From LSCE01 sp050485425 (GTDB taxonomy: Bacteria; Pseudomonadota; Gammaproteobacteria; Nitrococcales; Aquisalimonadaceae), in NCBI GenBank assembly GCA_050485425.1, contig JBJHBJ010000017.1:1-64000 (forward strand): a DNA stretch of 64,000 nucleotides, in the 5' to 3' direction. Position numbers and translations under genes: made by a program. Of this stretch, positions 17,098 through 27,097 are shown one piece after another. Every line of letters begins with the position of its first letter. The first letter of the stretch is position 1. Under the pieces are notes generated by a model. The model saw only the letters and a program-made list of their open reading frames with translations, was not told the DNA's origin and did no database searches.

Positions 17098-18394
17098 GCG
17101 CCCCCCCACGCCCTTGGCGCGCCGGCCGTCGACGACATGCACTGTACGCCTGCGGCCAAGCGTGTGCACAGGTCTGCTCGCAGCGACTGTCTCGGCCCTG
17201 GTTCTGGCCGGTGGCCTGGTGGCGAACAGGGCAGAGGCGGCGAACTGGTTGTTCATGCCTGAATTCGAGGCCGGCGTGGGTTTCGATGACAACATCGGTC
17301 TGCGCGAGTCCGGAGGCCGGGATACCTACCGGGGCACAACGAGCCTTGGCCTGGTCGCCGAGCAGTACGCCGAGGATCGACAACTGCGGCTGCGTGGGGT
17401 GGCGGGATATTCCGTTTACGACGGCGACAGGGAAGCGCCGGATGACGGTGATTTTCAGCGTCTCCAGGGACAGACCGTCTTCCGGGGCGACAGAACCACC
17501 TGGCGATTCAATGGCGAGGCGAGGCGGGACAAGAGCGTGGTCACTACCCTGCAGGTCATCGATCTGACGGATCCGGACGATTCCATCGACCCGGGTTCCG
17601 AGATCGATCGCGTGGAGCGTGACGAAACCGTGACCCAGCGCCGCGTGTTTCTGACGCCGTCCGTGGATCATGAACTGACCAGTCGCCTGTCTGTCGGCGC
17701 TTCCTATGCCGGTCGTTATATCGGCTATGAGGGTTCCACGGTGCCGACGGACCGCGAATCACTGAACCATGAAGTGGAACTTCGGGCCGGTTACGCGTTA
17801 ACCGAGCGGTCGACTGTCGGCACGGCGGCGTACGCAGCGCGGTTCCGGCCCCGAAGCAGCAATCTCGACCTGGACACTTACGGCCTCTCGCTGACCTACG
17901 GCTACGCCTTCACCGAGCGTAGCGGCTTCGACATCTCTGGTGGCGTGCGCCGCACCGAGCCTGCGAGCAACGCCGATGAACTGGACCGCTCTACCGGCTT
18001 CATTGGTCAGTTGCGCATGTTTACCCGAGGTGATGACTGGCGAGGCGCCGTACGCATGGAACGCCGTCTGCTGCCCAGCGCACGGGGCGTATTGAAAGAG
18101 ACCGATCAATTGATCGTCACCGGAACGCGCGAGTTCAGTCCCCGCTGGGAGGGTGCGTTGCGGATGCGGGCGTTTACCGCGCGTACGCCCGGACGACCGT
18201 CGTCCGCGGGCGATCCGCGTCATTACGGCAGTGTCTCCCCGGGCCTGACCTACCGCCTCACGCCCGAGTGGTCCTTGACCGGCGAGTATGAGTTCCGGGC
18301 ACTGAAACGTGTGGAAGGCGATGGCGAAGGCACAGCGAACGTGGTGTTTCTGAGCGTCCAGTACGCGCCTGCCCGCGCGGTCAGGGCATTCTGA
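17078..18394 (+). CDS. Outer-membrane beta-barrel protein of the EPS export system
   Basis: 438-residue protein with an unusually long N-terminal region before a signal sequence-like segment (LLAATVSALVLAGGLVANRAEA). It then runs as alternating beta-strand sequence with many aromatic/charged pairs, ending in ...VVFLSVQYAPARAVRAF, as expected of an outer-membrane barrel. Such barrels (EpsL-like) accompany short Wza homologues and Wzz proteins and may form the outer-membrane pore. The start at 17078, inside the Wza-like gene, fits an upstream GAGTGGGG; GTG codons just downstream (for example at 17089) are alternatives that would shorten the lead. Confidence 0.75.
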   Translation: MSSLCPERPPTPLARRPSTTCTVRLRPSVCTGLLAATVSALVLAGGLVANRAEAANWLFMPEFEAGVGFDDNIGLRESGGRDTYRGTTSLGLVAEQYAEDRQLRLRGVAGYSVYDGDREAPDDGDFQRLQGQTVFRGDRTTWRFNGEARRDKSVVTTLQVIDLTDPDDSIDPGSEIDRVERDETVTQRRVFLTPSVDHELTSRLSVGASYAGRYIGYEGSTVPTDRESLNHEVELRAGYALTERSTVGTAAYAARFRPRSSNLDLDTYGLSLTYGYAFTERSGFDISGGVRRTEPASNADELDRSTGFIGQLRMFTRGDDWRGAVRMERRLLPSARGVLKETDQLIVTGTREFSPRWEGALRMRAFTARTPGRPSSAGDPRHYGSVSPGLTYRLTPEWSLTGEYEFRALKRVEGDGEGTANVVFLSVQYAPARAVRAF

Positions 18395-18424
18395 GATGCG
18401 GGGCAATGGGATGGGAGGATCACA

Positions 18425-20140
18425 ATGAACACGACACCCTCATTATCCGATTACCTCGGCATGTTCCGGCACAGGAAGTGGCTGGTCGCCATTCCCTTCA
18501 TCCTTCTGTTCGGCGCCAGCGTGGCCATTGCCACGCTGCTGCCTCCGGAATACGAGTCCACGGCAACAATTCGCATAGACCGGCACCAGGTACCTGCAAA
18601 CCTGATACAGGGAGCCGTGGTCGAGGGCTACGTCAACGAGCAACTGAGCAACCTGGCGCAAGGGGTCATGTCGACATCCAGCCTCTGGGCGCTGGTCGAG
18701 GAACACGATCTGTTCCCGGAGAGCCGCAACGAGAACGCCCGGGGCATACTGGCGGCGGATATACGCCGCAAGACCCGAAGAGAGATCCTCTATGTCGATG
18801 TGGGCGAAGAGGAGCAGCGTCGCAATGCCAGCGTCGCGGTCGCATTCACCGTCACGTTCGCCTCCTCCGATCCGGCCACTGCGCAGATCATGGCAAACGC
18901 GCTGGCCGAGCGTTACATCGAGGAGAGTGACCGGGTCAGGGCAGAACGCTCCAGCCGGGTCACCCGGTTCCTGCGCAGCCAGGCGGATGAACTGGAGAAG
19001 CGCATCGCCAGTCATGAGGAGGCCCTGGCCCGTTTCAAGCAGGCCAATGCGTCCAGCCTTCCCGAATTCGTCCAGTTCAACATGGCACGACTGGAGAACA
19101 TCCAGGACCAACTCGACAGAATCAGCGAGAACATCAATTCCCTGAACCAGCTCCGGATCTCCCTCGAGGCGCAGCTTGCGCAACTGGAGCCCCGTGTGAA
19201 CGTCCTTGCCGGCGATCGCAGGGAGCTTTCGCCCTCCAATCAGGTGGAACGTCTTCGGCTGGAGTATCTCTCCATGGCGGGCGCTTATGCGCCTCGCCAT
19301 CCCAGCTTCGCCCGTCTTCGCAATGAACTGCAGGCCCTTATCGGTCAGGGGCAGGGAGCGGAGGAAGTGTTGCGCCTGATTCAGCTGGCGGAGGCGGACC
19401 GCAGCCGGCTGTTCGAGCTGCGACAGCAAGGCCAGACCAGCGGTCAGGAAGTGGCAAGCCTGGAGCGTTCAGTCGGGATGTATCGCGAGAGGCTGCGCAC
19501 GCTGAATCAGCCGTCGGACGGGGAGTCCCTGCAGGCGGACAATCCGGCCTATCTTGCTGTGAGTTCGCGGCTGAAAGGTGTCGAATCCGAGATCCAGACC
19601 GAGATCGCCCGCAGGAACGCCCTGCAGCAGCGCGTGACCGATTTCGACACGCGCGTGGTGGCCACGGCGGAGGTGGAGCGGGAGTTTCGCGTACTGAACC
19701 GTAACCTGGAGCATGCCCTGCGGGAATACAACGAAGTACGGGAAAAGCTGCTGCGGGCAGAAGCGGCCGAGCGCATCGAGAGCGACCAGATCGGCGACCG
19801 GTTCACGCTGGTGAGCATGGGGGGGATGCCGGATGAACCCGCCCGCCCCATGCGTCTCGGCATTGCCACGCTCGGCTTCATCCTGGCTGCGGGCACCAGT
19901 ACCGGGCTTGCCGCAGTGGCGGAATACTTCGACCGGACGCTGCGCGGCGTTCGCGGTGTGATGGCTGTCTGGGGGGCACCCCCACTGGCGGCCATTCCGG
20001 TGATCAGAACGACCCGGGAACGCCGGGTTCGTCTGATCAGGGCGATTGTCGGCTGGGCGGTTTCGGTCACCCTGCTGCTGGCCTTTGTGTGGTTGCTGTT
20101 CGGGGAAGAGATTCTGTTACGGGTGGGAACCAATTCATGA
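18425..20140 (+). CDS. Wzz-family chain-length determinant / co-polymerase
   Basis: 571-residue inner-membrane protein. A Wzz domain begins at residue 5, with TM1 about 20-41 (WLVAIPFILLFGASVAIAT). Long coiled-coil stretches (about 185-265 and 330-460) carry GNVR-like sequence. TM2 is about 483-503, and an extra hydrophobic segment lies near the C-terminus (about 540-562) after the Pro-rich PLAAIPVIR. It matches the long Wzz form of XrtA-type EPS loci, which works with a separate tyrosine kinase. It overlaps that kinase gene by ATGA, consistent with a Wzz/kinase pair controlling polymer length. Confidence 0.88.
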   Translation: MNTTPSLSDYLGMFRHRKWLVAIPFILLFGASVAIATLLPPEYESTATIRIDRHQVPANLIQGAVVEGYVNEQLSNLAQGVMSTSSLWALVEEHDLFPESRNENARGILAADIRRKTRREILYVDVGEEEQRRNASVAVAFTVTFASSDPATAQIMANALAERYIEESDRVRAERSSRVTRFLRSQADELEKRIASHEEALARFKQANASSLPEFVQFNMARLENIQDQLDRISENINSLNQLRISLEAQLAQLEPRVNVLAGDRRELSPSNQVERLRLEYLSMAGAYAPRHPSFARLRNELQALIGQGQGAEEVLRLIQLAEADRSRLFELRQQGQTSGQEVASLERSVGMYRERLRTLNQPSDGESLQADNPAYLAVSSRLKGVESEIQTEIARRNALQQRVTDFDTRVVATAEVEREFRVLNRNLEHALREYNEVREKLLRAEAAERIESDQIGDRFTLVSMGGMPDEPARPMRLGIATLGFILAAGTSTGLAAVAEYFDRTLRGVRGVMAVWGAPPLAAIPVIRTTRERRVRLIRAIVGWAVSVTLLLAFVWLLFGEEILLRVGTNS

Positions 20141-20928
20141 GCGACACGATCTCGAGAGCGCTGGACCTCGCGATGAAGGCGAGCGAGGCGGGCAGGCGGC
20201 CGAAAGATTCGCCGGTGGAGACAATCTACCCGCAGGCGAGGGCGGTGCCATGGTCTCCGAGGACGATGGACGAGCACCGGCTGATCTCCGCGTCGTCGCC
20301 GCAGCAGATCATCGACTGCTACTCCCTGCTGCGTACCCGAGTTCTGCATCGTGTCCGCCAGAACCATCTGCAGACGCTGGGCATTACCAGCCCCGCGCCA
20401 AAGGACGGCAAGAGCCTGACGTCCAGCAATCTGGCGATCAGCATAGCGATGGGCGAGAACCGCCCGGTAGTGCTGGTGGACGCGGACGTGCGACGGCCCA
20501 GCGTGGCCGGGCTGTTCGGTATAGCCAGCGAGTTCGGGCTCGGCGACTACTTCGCCGGCGACGCCGAGCTTGACGACCTGCTCCTGAAACTGCCGCTGAA
20601 GGGGCTCTACCTGATCCCCGGGCGGGCACAGACTCGTCTGCGGCCGGAAGCGCTCTCCTCGGAGAAAGTCCAGGAGTTCATCCAGCGACTGAAACGGCTG
20701 TTTCCGACCGGGCTGCTGGTCATGGACATGCCGCCCGCGCTGGTTGGAGGGGACGTCGCTTCATTTGCCCCCAATCTGGATGCGGTGATTCTTGTCGTGG
20801 CCAACCGGCGAACGCTGGAGAGTGAAATCCAGCAGACCATGACCGTGATGGAAGACGTCAACCTCATCGGCACGGTGCTCAACTACGCCGACGAGACCAT
20901 GAGCCGGAACGAGTATTACCACCGTTGA
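20137..20928 (+). CDS. BY-kinase: CpsD/CapB-type tyrosine autokinase
   Basis: 263-residue cytoplasmic kinase partner of the Wzz-like protein. Walker A is TSPAPKDGKSLTSSN (84-98) and Walker A' is VVLVDADVRRPSV (111-123). The Walker B-like segment LLVMDMPPAL is present. The C-terminus ends NEYYHR, a short tyrosine-containing tail; in this family tyrosine clusters are autophosphorylated and regulate assembly. Start 20137 overlaps the Wzz stop by four bases. Confidence 0.87.
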   Translation: MSDTISRALDLAMKASEAGRRPKDSPVETIYPQARAVPWSPRTMDEHRLISASSPQQIIDCYSLLRTRVLHRVRQNHLQTLGITSPAPKDGKSLTSSNLAISIAMGENRPVVLVDADVRRPSVAGLFGIASEFGLGDYFAGDAELDDLLLKLPLKGLYLIPGRAQTRLRPEALSSEKVQEFIQRLKRLFPTGLLVMDMPPALVGGDVASFAPNLDAVILVVANRRTLESEIQQTMTVMEDVNLIGTVLNYADETMSRNEYYHR

Positions 20929-20984
20929 CGAGGTAATGCATGACATCCTCGTTCGTCGGTCACTAGCATCGGAATGCAGCGGGC

Positions 20985-22304
20985 ATGATCAAGGCGGGCC
21001 TACTGATTGTCTTCTTCCTAACGCTCGCGCTGGACGAGATGCTGAATGTCGGCCTGGTGATCACAGCCGGGCTCAGCGCCAAGAATGCTTTTCTCTATGT
21101 ACTGCTCATCGTCATTCTCTGCAGCAAGGTGATCGAAGGCAGGCAAACGGGGATTCAGTTTCCTGCCATCCATCTGCTGTTCATTCTGCTAATCGGCAAT
21201 GCCCTGCTGTCCATCTTTGTCATGCACTTCGTTACCGGGGAAACTGCAGGCTATACCCTGCTCCGGCATGTTGCCACGCTGAAGAGCGATCTGGTCGACA
21301 TGTATCTGCTGTTCCTGGTTTTTTTCTATGGCCTGGAGACACGGCAAGGTGCCTTGGCGTTCTCGAAGATCTTCCTCGTTCTGATCAGCCTGATGACGAT
21401 GCTCACGCTAATGGACGTCCTTGGCATGCCGAGCCTGGGTTTGACTTCCTTTCGCGGAGCACGCCTCGAGGGTCCACTCGGCGCCGCGAATGCGTACGGA
21501 ATCTTTCTGTCGTTTTTCATCCCGGTACTGGCGGCGGCCACGTTCGGTATGCGCAACCTGTTACTCAAGTGCATCTACTTCCTGGGGGCGACTATCTCGT
21601 TCGCTTTCCTGATTCATACCGGTTCTCGCGGTGGGTTGGTAGGCGTGGTCGGCGGATTGATCCTGGCCGGATGGTGGCTTCGTGGAGGGTACGATGTTCG
21701 AAGGGTAATCATGACCGTGGCTGCATTGCTGGCTGTAGCCGTCGCCGTTCTGGTCACGGCACTCGTGGTCAGCGAGGACGTCAGCATCGTGGTCGAACAG
21801 CGACTCGAGCGTTCGACCGAAGGCTCGATAGACGATGCCAGTTCAGGCCGTTTGGGGATCTGGGGTAGCGCATTGGCGTACCAGATGGAGCGACCCTGGA
21901 CGTTGCTGGTGGGCGCCGGCTGGTGGACGTTCTGGAATCGGGTAGGGATGGGGCCGCACAGCGCCTACATGAATTATTTCTTCTCGCTTGGGCTGATCGG
22001 CCTCGGGCTTTTCCTCGCCTTGCTTTACCAGATCATCAGCGAGGGGCGCAGGGGATTTCTCTCTGGCGACGCCCTCCGCGAGGAACGCCTAATGCTGGCA
22101 GCCCTGGTGCTGGGGTGGTCGGCGCTGATCGTTGCCATGATCACCGGCTCCATCTTCAAGCCATGGATGTTCGTTTGGCCCTTCACTGCTTGCTGTCTGC
22201 GCATCGCCTATGAGCTGCTGCAAGAGGAGGCCGGCAAGGCGCCCGTTCGCTACAAGACATCTTCCATTCCCCGTCAGGCAGGACTAGGAGGGGCTGGGGC
22301 GTGA
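20985..22304 (+). CDS. O-antigen ligase / Wzy-like polymerase family membrane protein
   Basis: 439-residue inner-membrane protein with about ten hydrophobic segments and a large loop near 265-330 containing SSGRLGIWGSALAYQMERPW and GPHSAYMNYFF. That arrangement and the R-x-x-x-W plus H-S/N features are usual for the Wzy_C family. It probably polymerises repeat units or ligates the glycan; family members cannot be split by eye. It starts 56 bases after the kinase gene and overlaps the next gene by four bases (GTGA). Base composition from here to about 32 kb looks less G+C-rich than the flanks. Confidence 0.82.
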   Translation: MIKAGLLIVFFLTLALDEMLNVGLVITAGLSAKNAFLYVLLIVILCSKVIEGRQTGIQFPAIHLLFILLIGNALLSIFVMHFVTGETAGYTLLRHVATLKSDLVDMYLLFLVFFYGLETRQGALAFSKIFLVLISLMTMLTLMDVLGMPSLGLTSFRGARLEGPLGAANAYGIFLSFFIPVLAAATFGMRNLLLKCIYFLGATISFAFLIHTGSRGGLVGVVGGLILAGWWLRGGYDVRRVIMTVAALLAVAVAVLVTALVVSEDVSIVVEQRLERSTEGSIDDASSGRLGIWGSALAYQMERPWTLLVGAGWWTFWNRVGMGPHSAYMNYFFSLGLIGLGLFLALLYQIISEGRRGFLSGDALREERLMLAALVLGWSALIVAMITGSIFKPWMFVWPFTACCLRIAYELLQEEAGKAPVRYKTSSIPRQAGLGGAGA

Positions 22305-24247
22305 GGGCGGAACTGTTTCGAACCGACAGTTGGGCAGAGCAATTCCCTTGCCTTGCTGCTGATACTCCGAGGTTCTGGCACCTGCTGCTGTTGCTCGGCA
22401 TCACCGGCCTCGGGCTAGGTCTTCGATTACACGGGCTGGATGCTGTGGGTCTTTATTCGGATGAGAAATACACCTTCCCTGCGGCCCGGGGGGTTCTGGA
22501 GACGGGATTTCCCATCTTGCCGAGCGGGATGTTGTACCCCCGTGCGCTCTTGCAGACCTACCTGATGGCCGGCAGTGTCTGGTTCTTCGGAGAAAGCGAG
22601 TGGGCTTTCCGCTTCCCTTCCGTTGTGGTCGGTACGGCCTGCATTCCGCTGGCCTACCTGCTTGGCCGAGAACACCTGAGGCCGTCCCTGAACCTCTGCT
22701 TCGCGGTAAGCGTGGCCGTTTTGCCGAGCTTCATCGAGATCTCCCAGATCGCACGCATGTATGGCTTCCTGGTCTTTTTCGTTCTGCTGTTTCTGCTGGC
22801 TGTGTTCCGGTGGCAGCGCACGTCTGGTTGGTTCGCTACGTTCGGATTGATCCTTGTGATGATCCTGGCCTTACAGATCCAGCCGCTGGCTATCCTGATG
22901 ATGCCGCTATTGTTCATACCGCTGCTGCTTGCGCCATCCATTCGCCGTCTGAGCCAGACGGTGTTCGTGGTGACCACGAGTTGCGTCTCCTACGTGTTAC
23001 TGCGTCGATGGGCAGGAGAGCAATATGGAAATACCTACCTGATCGGTGACCAGAATACCGCGCAGCACCCTGATCCGTTTGCGTTGGCCGGTTTTCTTGA
23101 CATACCTGCGGGGGTGCTTGCCGGACTCCTGTTAATAACCCTTCCAGTCATCGGACTGATCTACCAGGGAGTACATAAATCGAATGCGATGACCTGGTCC
23201 TCTCAGCAGGGATTCCAGTTGCTGGGAGCAGCCGGGTTGGCGGTTTCCTTACTGGGAGCAGTTCTCACTTCGTATCCCTTGGCCTTGATAGTTCTGGGAA
23301 TTTCTACGGTATTGCATATCAGGGCCGGGGGGGGGTGGAGAACGCCGTTGCTGGTCGCCGTAACCATGACGTTCATCTTCCTGGTCCAGGCAGGTTGGCT
23401 GTTCATTTCATCCAGCGTGCTGACCGTACGCGATATCGTGTTGTTCTTCGCCGCCTACCCATCTCCGGTCCCGGCATTCCGGTTTCTGGAATATTTTCCC
23501 TTGGCGGTGCTAGCCCTGGTTGTGCCCGGCTTCCTGGACGCTATTCGTTTTGCCCGCGGAGAGCCTTTACCTGTCTATTTTCTTGTATTGCTGTTCGGCG
23601 TGGCTGCCCCATTGATCCTTCTTGGCATGGTCGTCTGGAACGTCGCTCCACGCTTTCTGCTTGGCGTGGTTCCGGTATTCCTGTTCTCGTTGTTCCTCTG
23701 CCTGGAATCGAACATGCACAGAATCATCGACCGGGTCGGGAGACGAGCCATGGCCGAATGGTCTGCCGGGCTGCTTGCCGTTGTGCTGCTTGTGCCGCCA
23801 ATGGCGTTGAATCAGGCACTGTCCCGTTCCTATGCCACGTACCCGGACCACCAGGGTGCAGCGGCATTCATGAACTCCCTGGAGATGGCGCCAAACGATG
23901 TCGTAGTCGCGCTGGATGCCTCGATACAGTCCTACTATCTGGACAGGGTCGACTACTGGCTGCGCCACGTGCAGAGCGCCGGCTATTTTTCCCGATCGAC
24001 GGAACGCGGGCTCGTCGAAATCTATACCGGCATTCCAGTGATCGCGGATGCGCGGCACTTCGAGATGCTGTTGCAGGATCCAGCGCGCGGCAAAGTCTTC
24101 GTGATTGGCAGCGGAGAGTTCGAAAGCGAGCACGCATACGCCTACCGACTTGGAGACGACATTCTCGGCCTCTTCGACCGATACGGCGCAGAGATCATCT
24201 TCACTGGCCGGGACGGCAGGACATTCATATGGCAGTTCGGGGACTGA
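22301..24247 (+). CDS. GT-C (ArnT/PMT-like, GT39/83) membrane glycosyltransferase
   Basis: 648-residue protein with about twelve membrane segments. The first periplasmic loop carries GLYSDEKYTFPAARGVLETG, where Asp-Glu is the usual catalytic acidic pair of GT-C enzymes. A soluble periplasmic part of about 120 residues ends the protein. Such enzymes use polyprenyl-phosphate sugars to modify glycans in the periplasm. The start is GTG, coupled to the preceding stop. The role here, for example adding a side sugar, is inferred from the locus. Confidence 0.78.
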   Translation: MRAELFRTDSWAEQFPCLAADTPRFWHLLLLLGITGLGLGLRLHGLDAVGLYSDEKYTFPAARGVLETGFPILPSGMLYPRALLQTYLMAGSVWFFGESEWAFRFPSVVVGTACIPLAYLLGREHLRPSLNLCFAVSVAVLPSFIEISQIARMYGFLVFFVLLFLLAVFRWQRTSGWFATFGLILVMILALQIQPLAILMMPLLFIPLLLAPSIRRLSQTVFVVTTSCVSYVLLRRWAGEQYGNTYLIGDQNTAQHPDPFALAGFLDIPAGVLAGLLLITLPVIGLIYQGVHKSNAMTWSSQQGFQLLGAAGLAVSLLGAVLTSYPLALIVLGISTVLHIRAGGGWRTPLLVAVTMTFIFLVQAGWLFISSSVLTVRDIVLFFAAYPSPVPAFRFLEYFPLAVLALVVPGFLDAIRFARGEPLPVYFLVLLFGVAAPLILLGMVVWNVAPRFLLGVVPVFLFSLFLCLESNMHRIIDRVGRRAMAEWSAGLLAVVLLVPPMALNQALSRSYATYPDHQGAAAFMNSLEMAPNDVVVALDASIQSYYLDRVDYWLRHVQSAGYFSRSTERGLVEIYTGIPVIADARHFEMLLQDPARGKVFVIGSGEFESEHAYAYRLGDDILGLFDRYGAEIIFTGRDGRTFIWQFGD

Positions 24248-24299
24248 CACCAGATGCTCTCCCTGCCACCCGCGCGTTTGTCCACACGGTGAAACCGTC

Positions 24300-26147
24300 A
24301 TGCTGCTAGACGCAATCTCGAAGACTGTCACCATTCTTACGCCAAGGGAGCGTAGGCGCGGCCTGCTTGTATTGATAATGATGGCTGTGCTTGCCGTGGT
24401 GGAGGTGGCCGGAATCATGTCCGTCATGCCGTTTCTCGCCGTGCTGGGCAATCCGGAGATAGTGGAGAGCAACCAAATCCTGCGCAGCCTCCATGAGGGA
24501 TTGGGTTTTGCCAGCACACAGACGTTCCTGATGGCGCTTGGCGGAGTAGCCATGGGCATGATGATTGCTGCCGCGCTATTCCGCACGCTCACGCAGCATG
24601 CCATGTTCCGATTCGCCAACATGCGCCGTCATTCCGTGAGCAGGAGGCTGCTCGCCGAGCACCTGCGGCAGCCTTACGAATTCTTTCTCAATAGAAACAC
24701 GGCTGACCTTTCGAAAACCATGCTCTCGGAAGTTGACCAGCTTACCAACAATGTGGTGAGGCCTTTGATTGAAATGGCCGCCTATGCCTTTGCCGCAGTG
24801 GCCGTTATCGTCCTGCTGCTGGTTGTCGACCCCTGGCTGGCGGTTGTGGTCGGTGGAGCTCTCGGCGGCTTCTACGCGCTGTTCTACCTGACGGTGCGTG
24901 GTTTGCTGGAGCATATGGGTGCGGATCGCGTCGTCGCCAATCGGGAACGCTTCAAGGCCGCTGCAGAAGCGCTTGGGGGCATCAAGGAATTGAAAGTGCT
25001 TGGGCGTGAGCATGCTTTCTTCAAGGCATTCGATCCTGCCTCGGCGCGGTTCGCCCGGCACCACGCCACCAGCCAGAGCCTCAGCCTGATTCCGAAACAC
25101 CTGATTGAAGCCTTGGGAATTGTTGCAGTCATCCTGGTCGCCTTGTTTCTCCTTCGGAAGGGTGCGGATCTCGGCCAGGCACTCCCTTTGATCGGTCTGT
25201 ACGTGCTTGCCGGATACCGCCTGCTGCCGGCGTTGCAGCATGTCTATGGAGGCATGGCCAAGCTACGGTTCGGAATGTCTGCCCTGGATGATGTCTTGAG
25301 CGAACTTGGGAGTGCCCCGGCACCGAGCATGAGACCGGCGGTTCCTCTGAAACCGCTCACGCTTCACCAGAAACTGGAGCTATGGCGGGTAAGCTACACC
25401 TACCCACAATGCGAGCAACCGGCACTCAGCGACATCACGTTCTCCATCGACGCGCACAGCAGTCTCGGCATCATTGGGCCAACGGGGTCAGGCAAAAGCA
25501 CTTTGGTGGATCTCCTTCTGGGCTTGTTGCTGCCTCAACAGGGGGAGATCCGTGTGGATGGCGCCGCACTGAACACGGGGCTTGTTCGTCGCTGGCAACA
25601 GAGTATCGGTTACGTCCCGCAACAGATCTTTCTGATCGACGACACAATAACCCAGAACATCGCCTTGGGTGTGCCGTTGCATGAAGTGGATATTGCTGCG
25701 GTGGAACGCGCCGCCAAGGCCGCACAGATCCACGAATTTATCGTCAATGAACTGCCAGCCGGCTATCGAACCGTGGTAGGCGAGAGGGGCGTCAGGCTCT
25801 CCGGCGGCCAGCGCCAAAGATTGGGTATTGCCCGCGCGTTGTATCACGAGCCGGACGTGTTGCTGCTTGACGAAGCAACGAGCGCGCTGGACCACGTCAC
25901 TGAAGCAGAGGTGATGCGTACGATCAGAGCCCTGCAGAGCCGGAAGACCGTCATCATGATCGCGCATCGCCTGGAGACCGTTCGTCATTGCGACAAACTC
26001 CTCAGATTGGAACATGGTCGAGTAGCCGCGTTCGGTGATCGCGCCACCGTTTTGCCGACGAACGAAAATGGAGACCGTGTTCCCAAGGCCACTCACGATA
26101 ATCTTGCCCAACAGGGCGCGCGCAACGCTGGCAGAGGCAATGCATAG
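24300..26147 (+). CDS. ABC transporter, fused permease and ATPase (MsbA/PglK-like)
   Basis: 615-residue half-transporter. Six membrane helices (about 15-320) precede an ATPase domain with Walker A GPTGSGKS (393-400), ABC signature LSGGQRQRLGIARAL, Walker B VLLLDEATSALD and an H-loop (IAHRLETVRHC). Lipid-linked oligosaccharide flippases such as PglK share this architecture. A separate Wzx-type flippase is encoded at 55288, so this one may move a different lipid-linked glycan or lipid. The ATG at 24300 is chosen over the much longer open frame because family sequence begins there. Confidence 0.88.
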   Translation: MLLDAISKTVTILTPRERRRGLLVLIMMAVLAVVEVAGIMSVMPFLAVLGNPEIVESNQILRSLHEGLGFASTQTFLMALGGVAMGMMIAAALFRTLTQHAMFRFANMRRHSVSRRLLAEHLRQPYEFFLNRNTADLSKTMLSEVDQLTNNVVRPLIEMAAYAFAAVAVIVLLLVVDPWLAVVVGGALGGFYALFYLTVRGLLEHMGADRVVANRERFKAAAEALGGIKELKVLGREHAFFKAFDPASARFARHHATSQSLSLIPKHLIEALGIVAVILVALFLLRKGADLGQALPLIGLYVLAGYRLLPALQHVYGGMAKLRFGMSALDDVLSELGSAPAPSMRPAVPLKPLTLHQKLELWRVSYTYPQCEQPALSDITFSIDAHSSLGIIGPTGSGKSTLVDLLLGLLLPQQGEIRVDGAALNTGLVRRWQQSIGYVPQQIFLIDDTITQNIALGVPLHEVDIAAVERAAKAAQIHEFIVNELPAGYRTVVGERGVRLSGGQRQRLGIARALYHEPDVLLLDEATSALDHVTEAEVMRTIRALQSRKTVIMIAHRLETVRHCDKLLRLEHGRVAAFGDRATVLPTNENGDRVPKATHDNLAQQGARNAGRGNA

Positions 26148-26156
26148 GGCAGAGCC

Positions 26157-27071
26157 ATGGAACGATTCGTACTGATCATGGGTACCAGTTATTGCGGATC
26201 GACCATGCTTGCCATGCTGCTGGGCAATCATCCGCATATAGCCACGGTAGGCGAAATGACCGGCTTGATGGGGAGAGAAGACCTTGGGAGCTATCAATGT
26301 TCCTGTGGAAACCTTCTGCGTGAGTGCGGCTTCTGGAAGCGAACTCGCGCAGAAATGCGTGCTGCCGGCATCGCACTGGAACTGGATGACTTCAGAACTG
26401 GCTACCGCGCCCTTGGTAAAGGGGTGCTGGACAGACTCCAGTTTTCTAACCTGAGATCGAATCTGCTGGAGGACCTCCGGGATTCACTCTTCCGGCGGAG
26501 CCCACGCCATCGAAATCACCAGGACGGTATTACCCATCGGAATGTGGCCTTGGTCGAAGCGATACTCCACGCCTCCGGCAAGCGGATCTTCATCGATACA
26601 TCCAAGAACCCGAATCGCGTGAAACCTCTGCAGCGTGCGCTGGGAAACAGGCTGCGGGTGATACACCTGATCCGGGATGGTCGCGATGTGGTCACTTCTA
26701 CTATCAAACATCAGAACACGCTGACTGAACCGGAAGCCACCCGGAAATGGAAGGCATTGAATGAGCGGGCCGACCGGGTCCTGCGCTACGTGCCGCAGGA
26801 GAATCGCCGACTGCTCCGATATGAGGATCTTGTCGATGACCCCAGAAGCACGCTGGAACAACTCTGCCTCTTTATCGGGGTGGCCTTCGACGAGTCCTGC
26901 CTGGAACTTGATCCGACGGGCCTGCATGTCATCGGAAACACCGGCGCACGCACCAGGGGCAGACGGAGCATCGAACGTCCGGTTACCGCTCCTCGAACGG
27001 GGTTCTTCGGGGAGGGTGGCGGTTTCGAATCACTGGCCGGCGACTTGAACAGGAAATACGGCTACTACTGA
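26157..27071 (+). CDS. PAPS-dependent sulfotransferase family protein (1 of 3)
   Basis: 304 residues. The 5'-phosphosulfate-binding loop is MGTSYCGSTMLAMLLGNHP (9-27), and the 3'-phosphate-binding segment is VIHLIRDGRDVVTSTI. A further conserved stretch reads RLLRYEDLVDDPRSTLEQLC. The protein is Cys-rich near residues 43-60 (CSCGNLLRECGFW), common in this family. It probably sulfates a sugar of the EPS or a lipid; the acceptor is not predictable. No PAPS synthesis genes lie in the window. Confidence 0.82.
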   Translation: MERFVLIMGTSYCGSTMLAMLLGNHPHIATVGEMTGLMGREDLGSYQCSCGNLLRECGFWKRTRAEMRAAGIALELDDFRTGYRALGKGVLDRLQFSNLRSNLLEDLRDSLFRRSPRHRNHQDGITHRNVALVEAILHASGKRIFIDTSKNPNRVKPLQRALGNRLRVIHLIRDGRDVVTSTIKHQNTLTEPEATRKWKALNERADRVLRYVPQENRRLLRYEDLVDDPRSTLEQLCLFIGVAFDESCLELDPTGLHVIGNTGARTRGRRSIERPVTAPRTGFFGEGGGFESLAGDLNRKYGYY

Positions 27072-27097
27072 ATCATGGGCCTGACAGGGCGACCAGG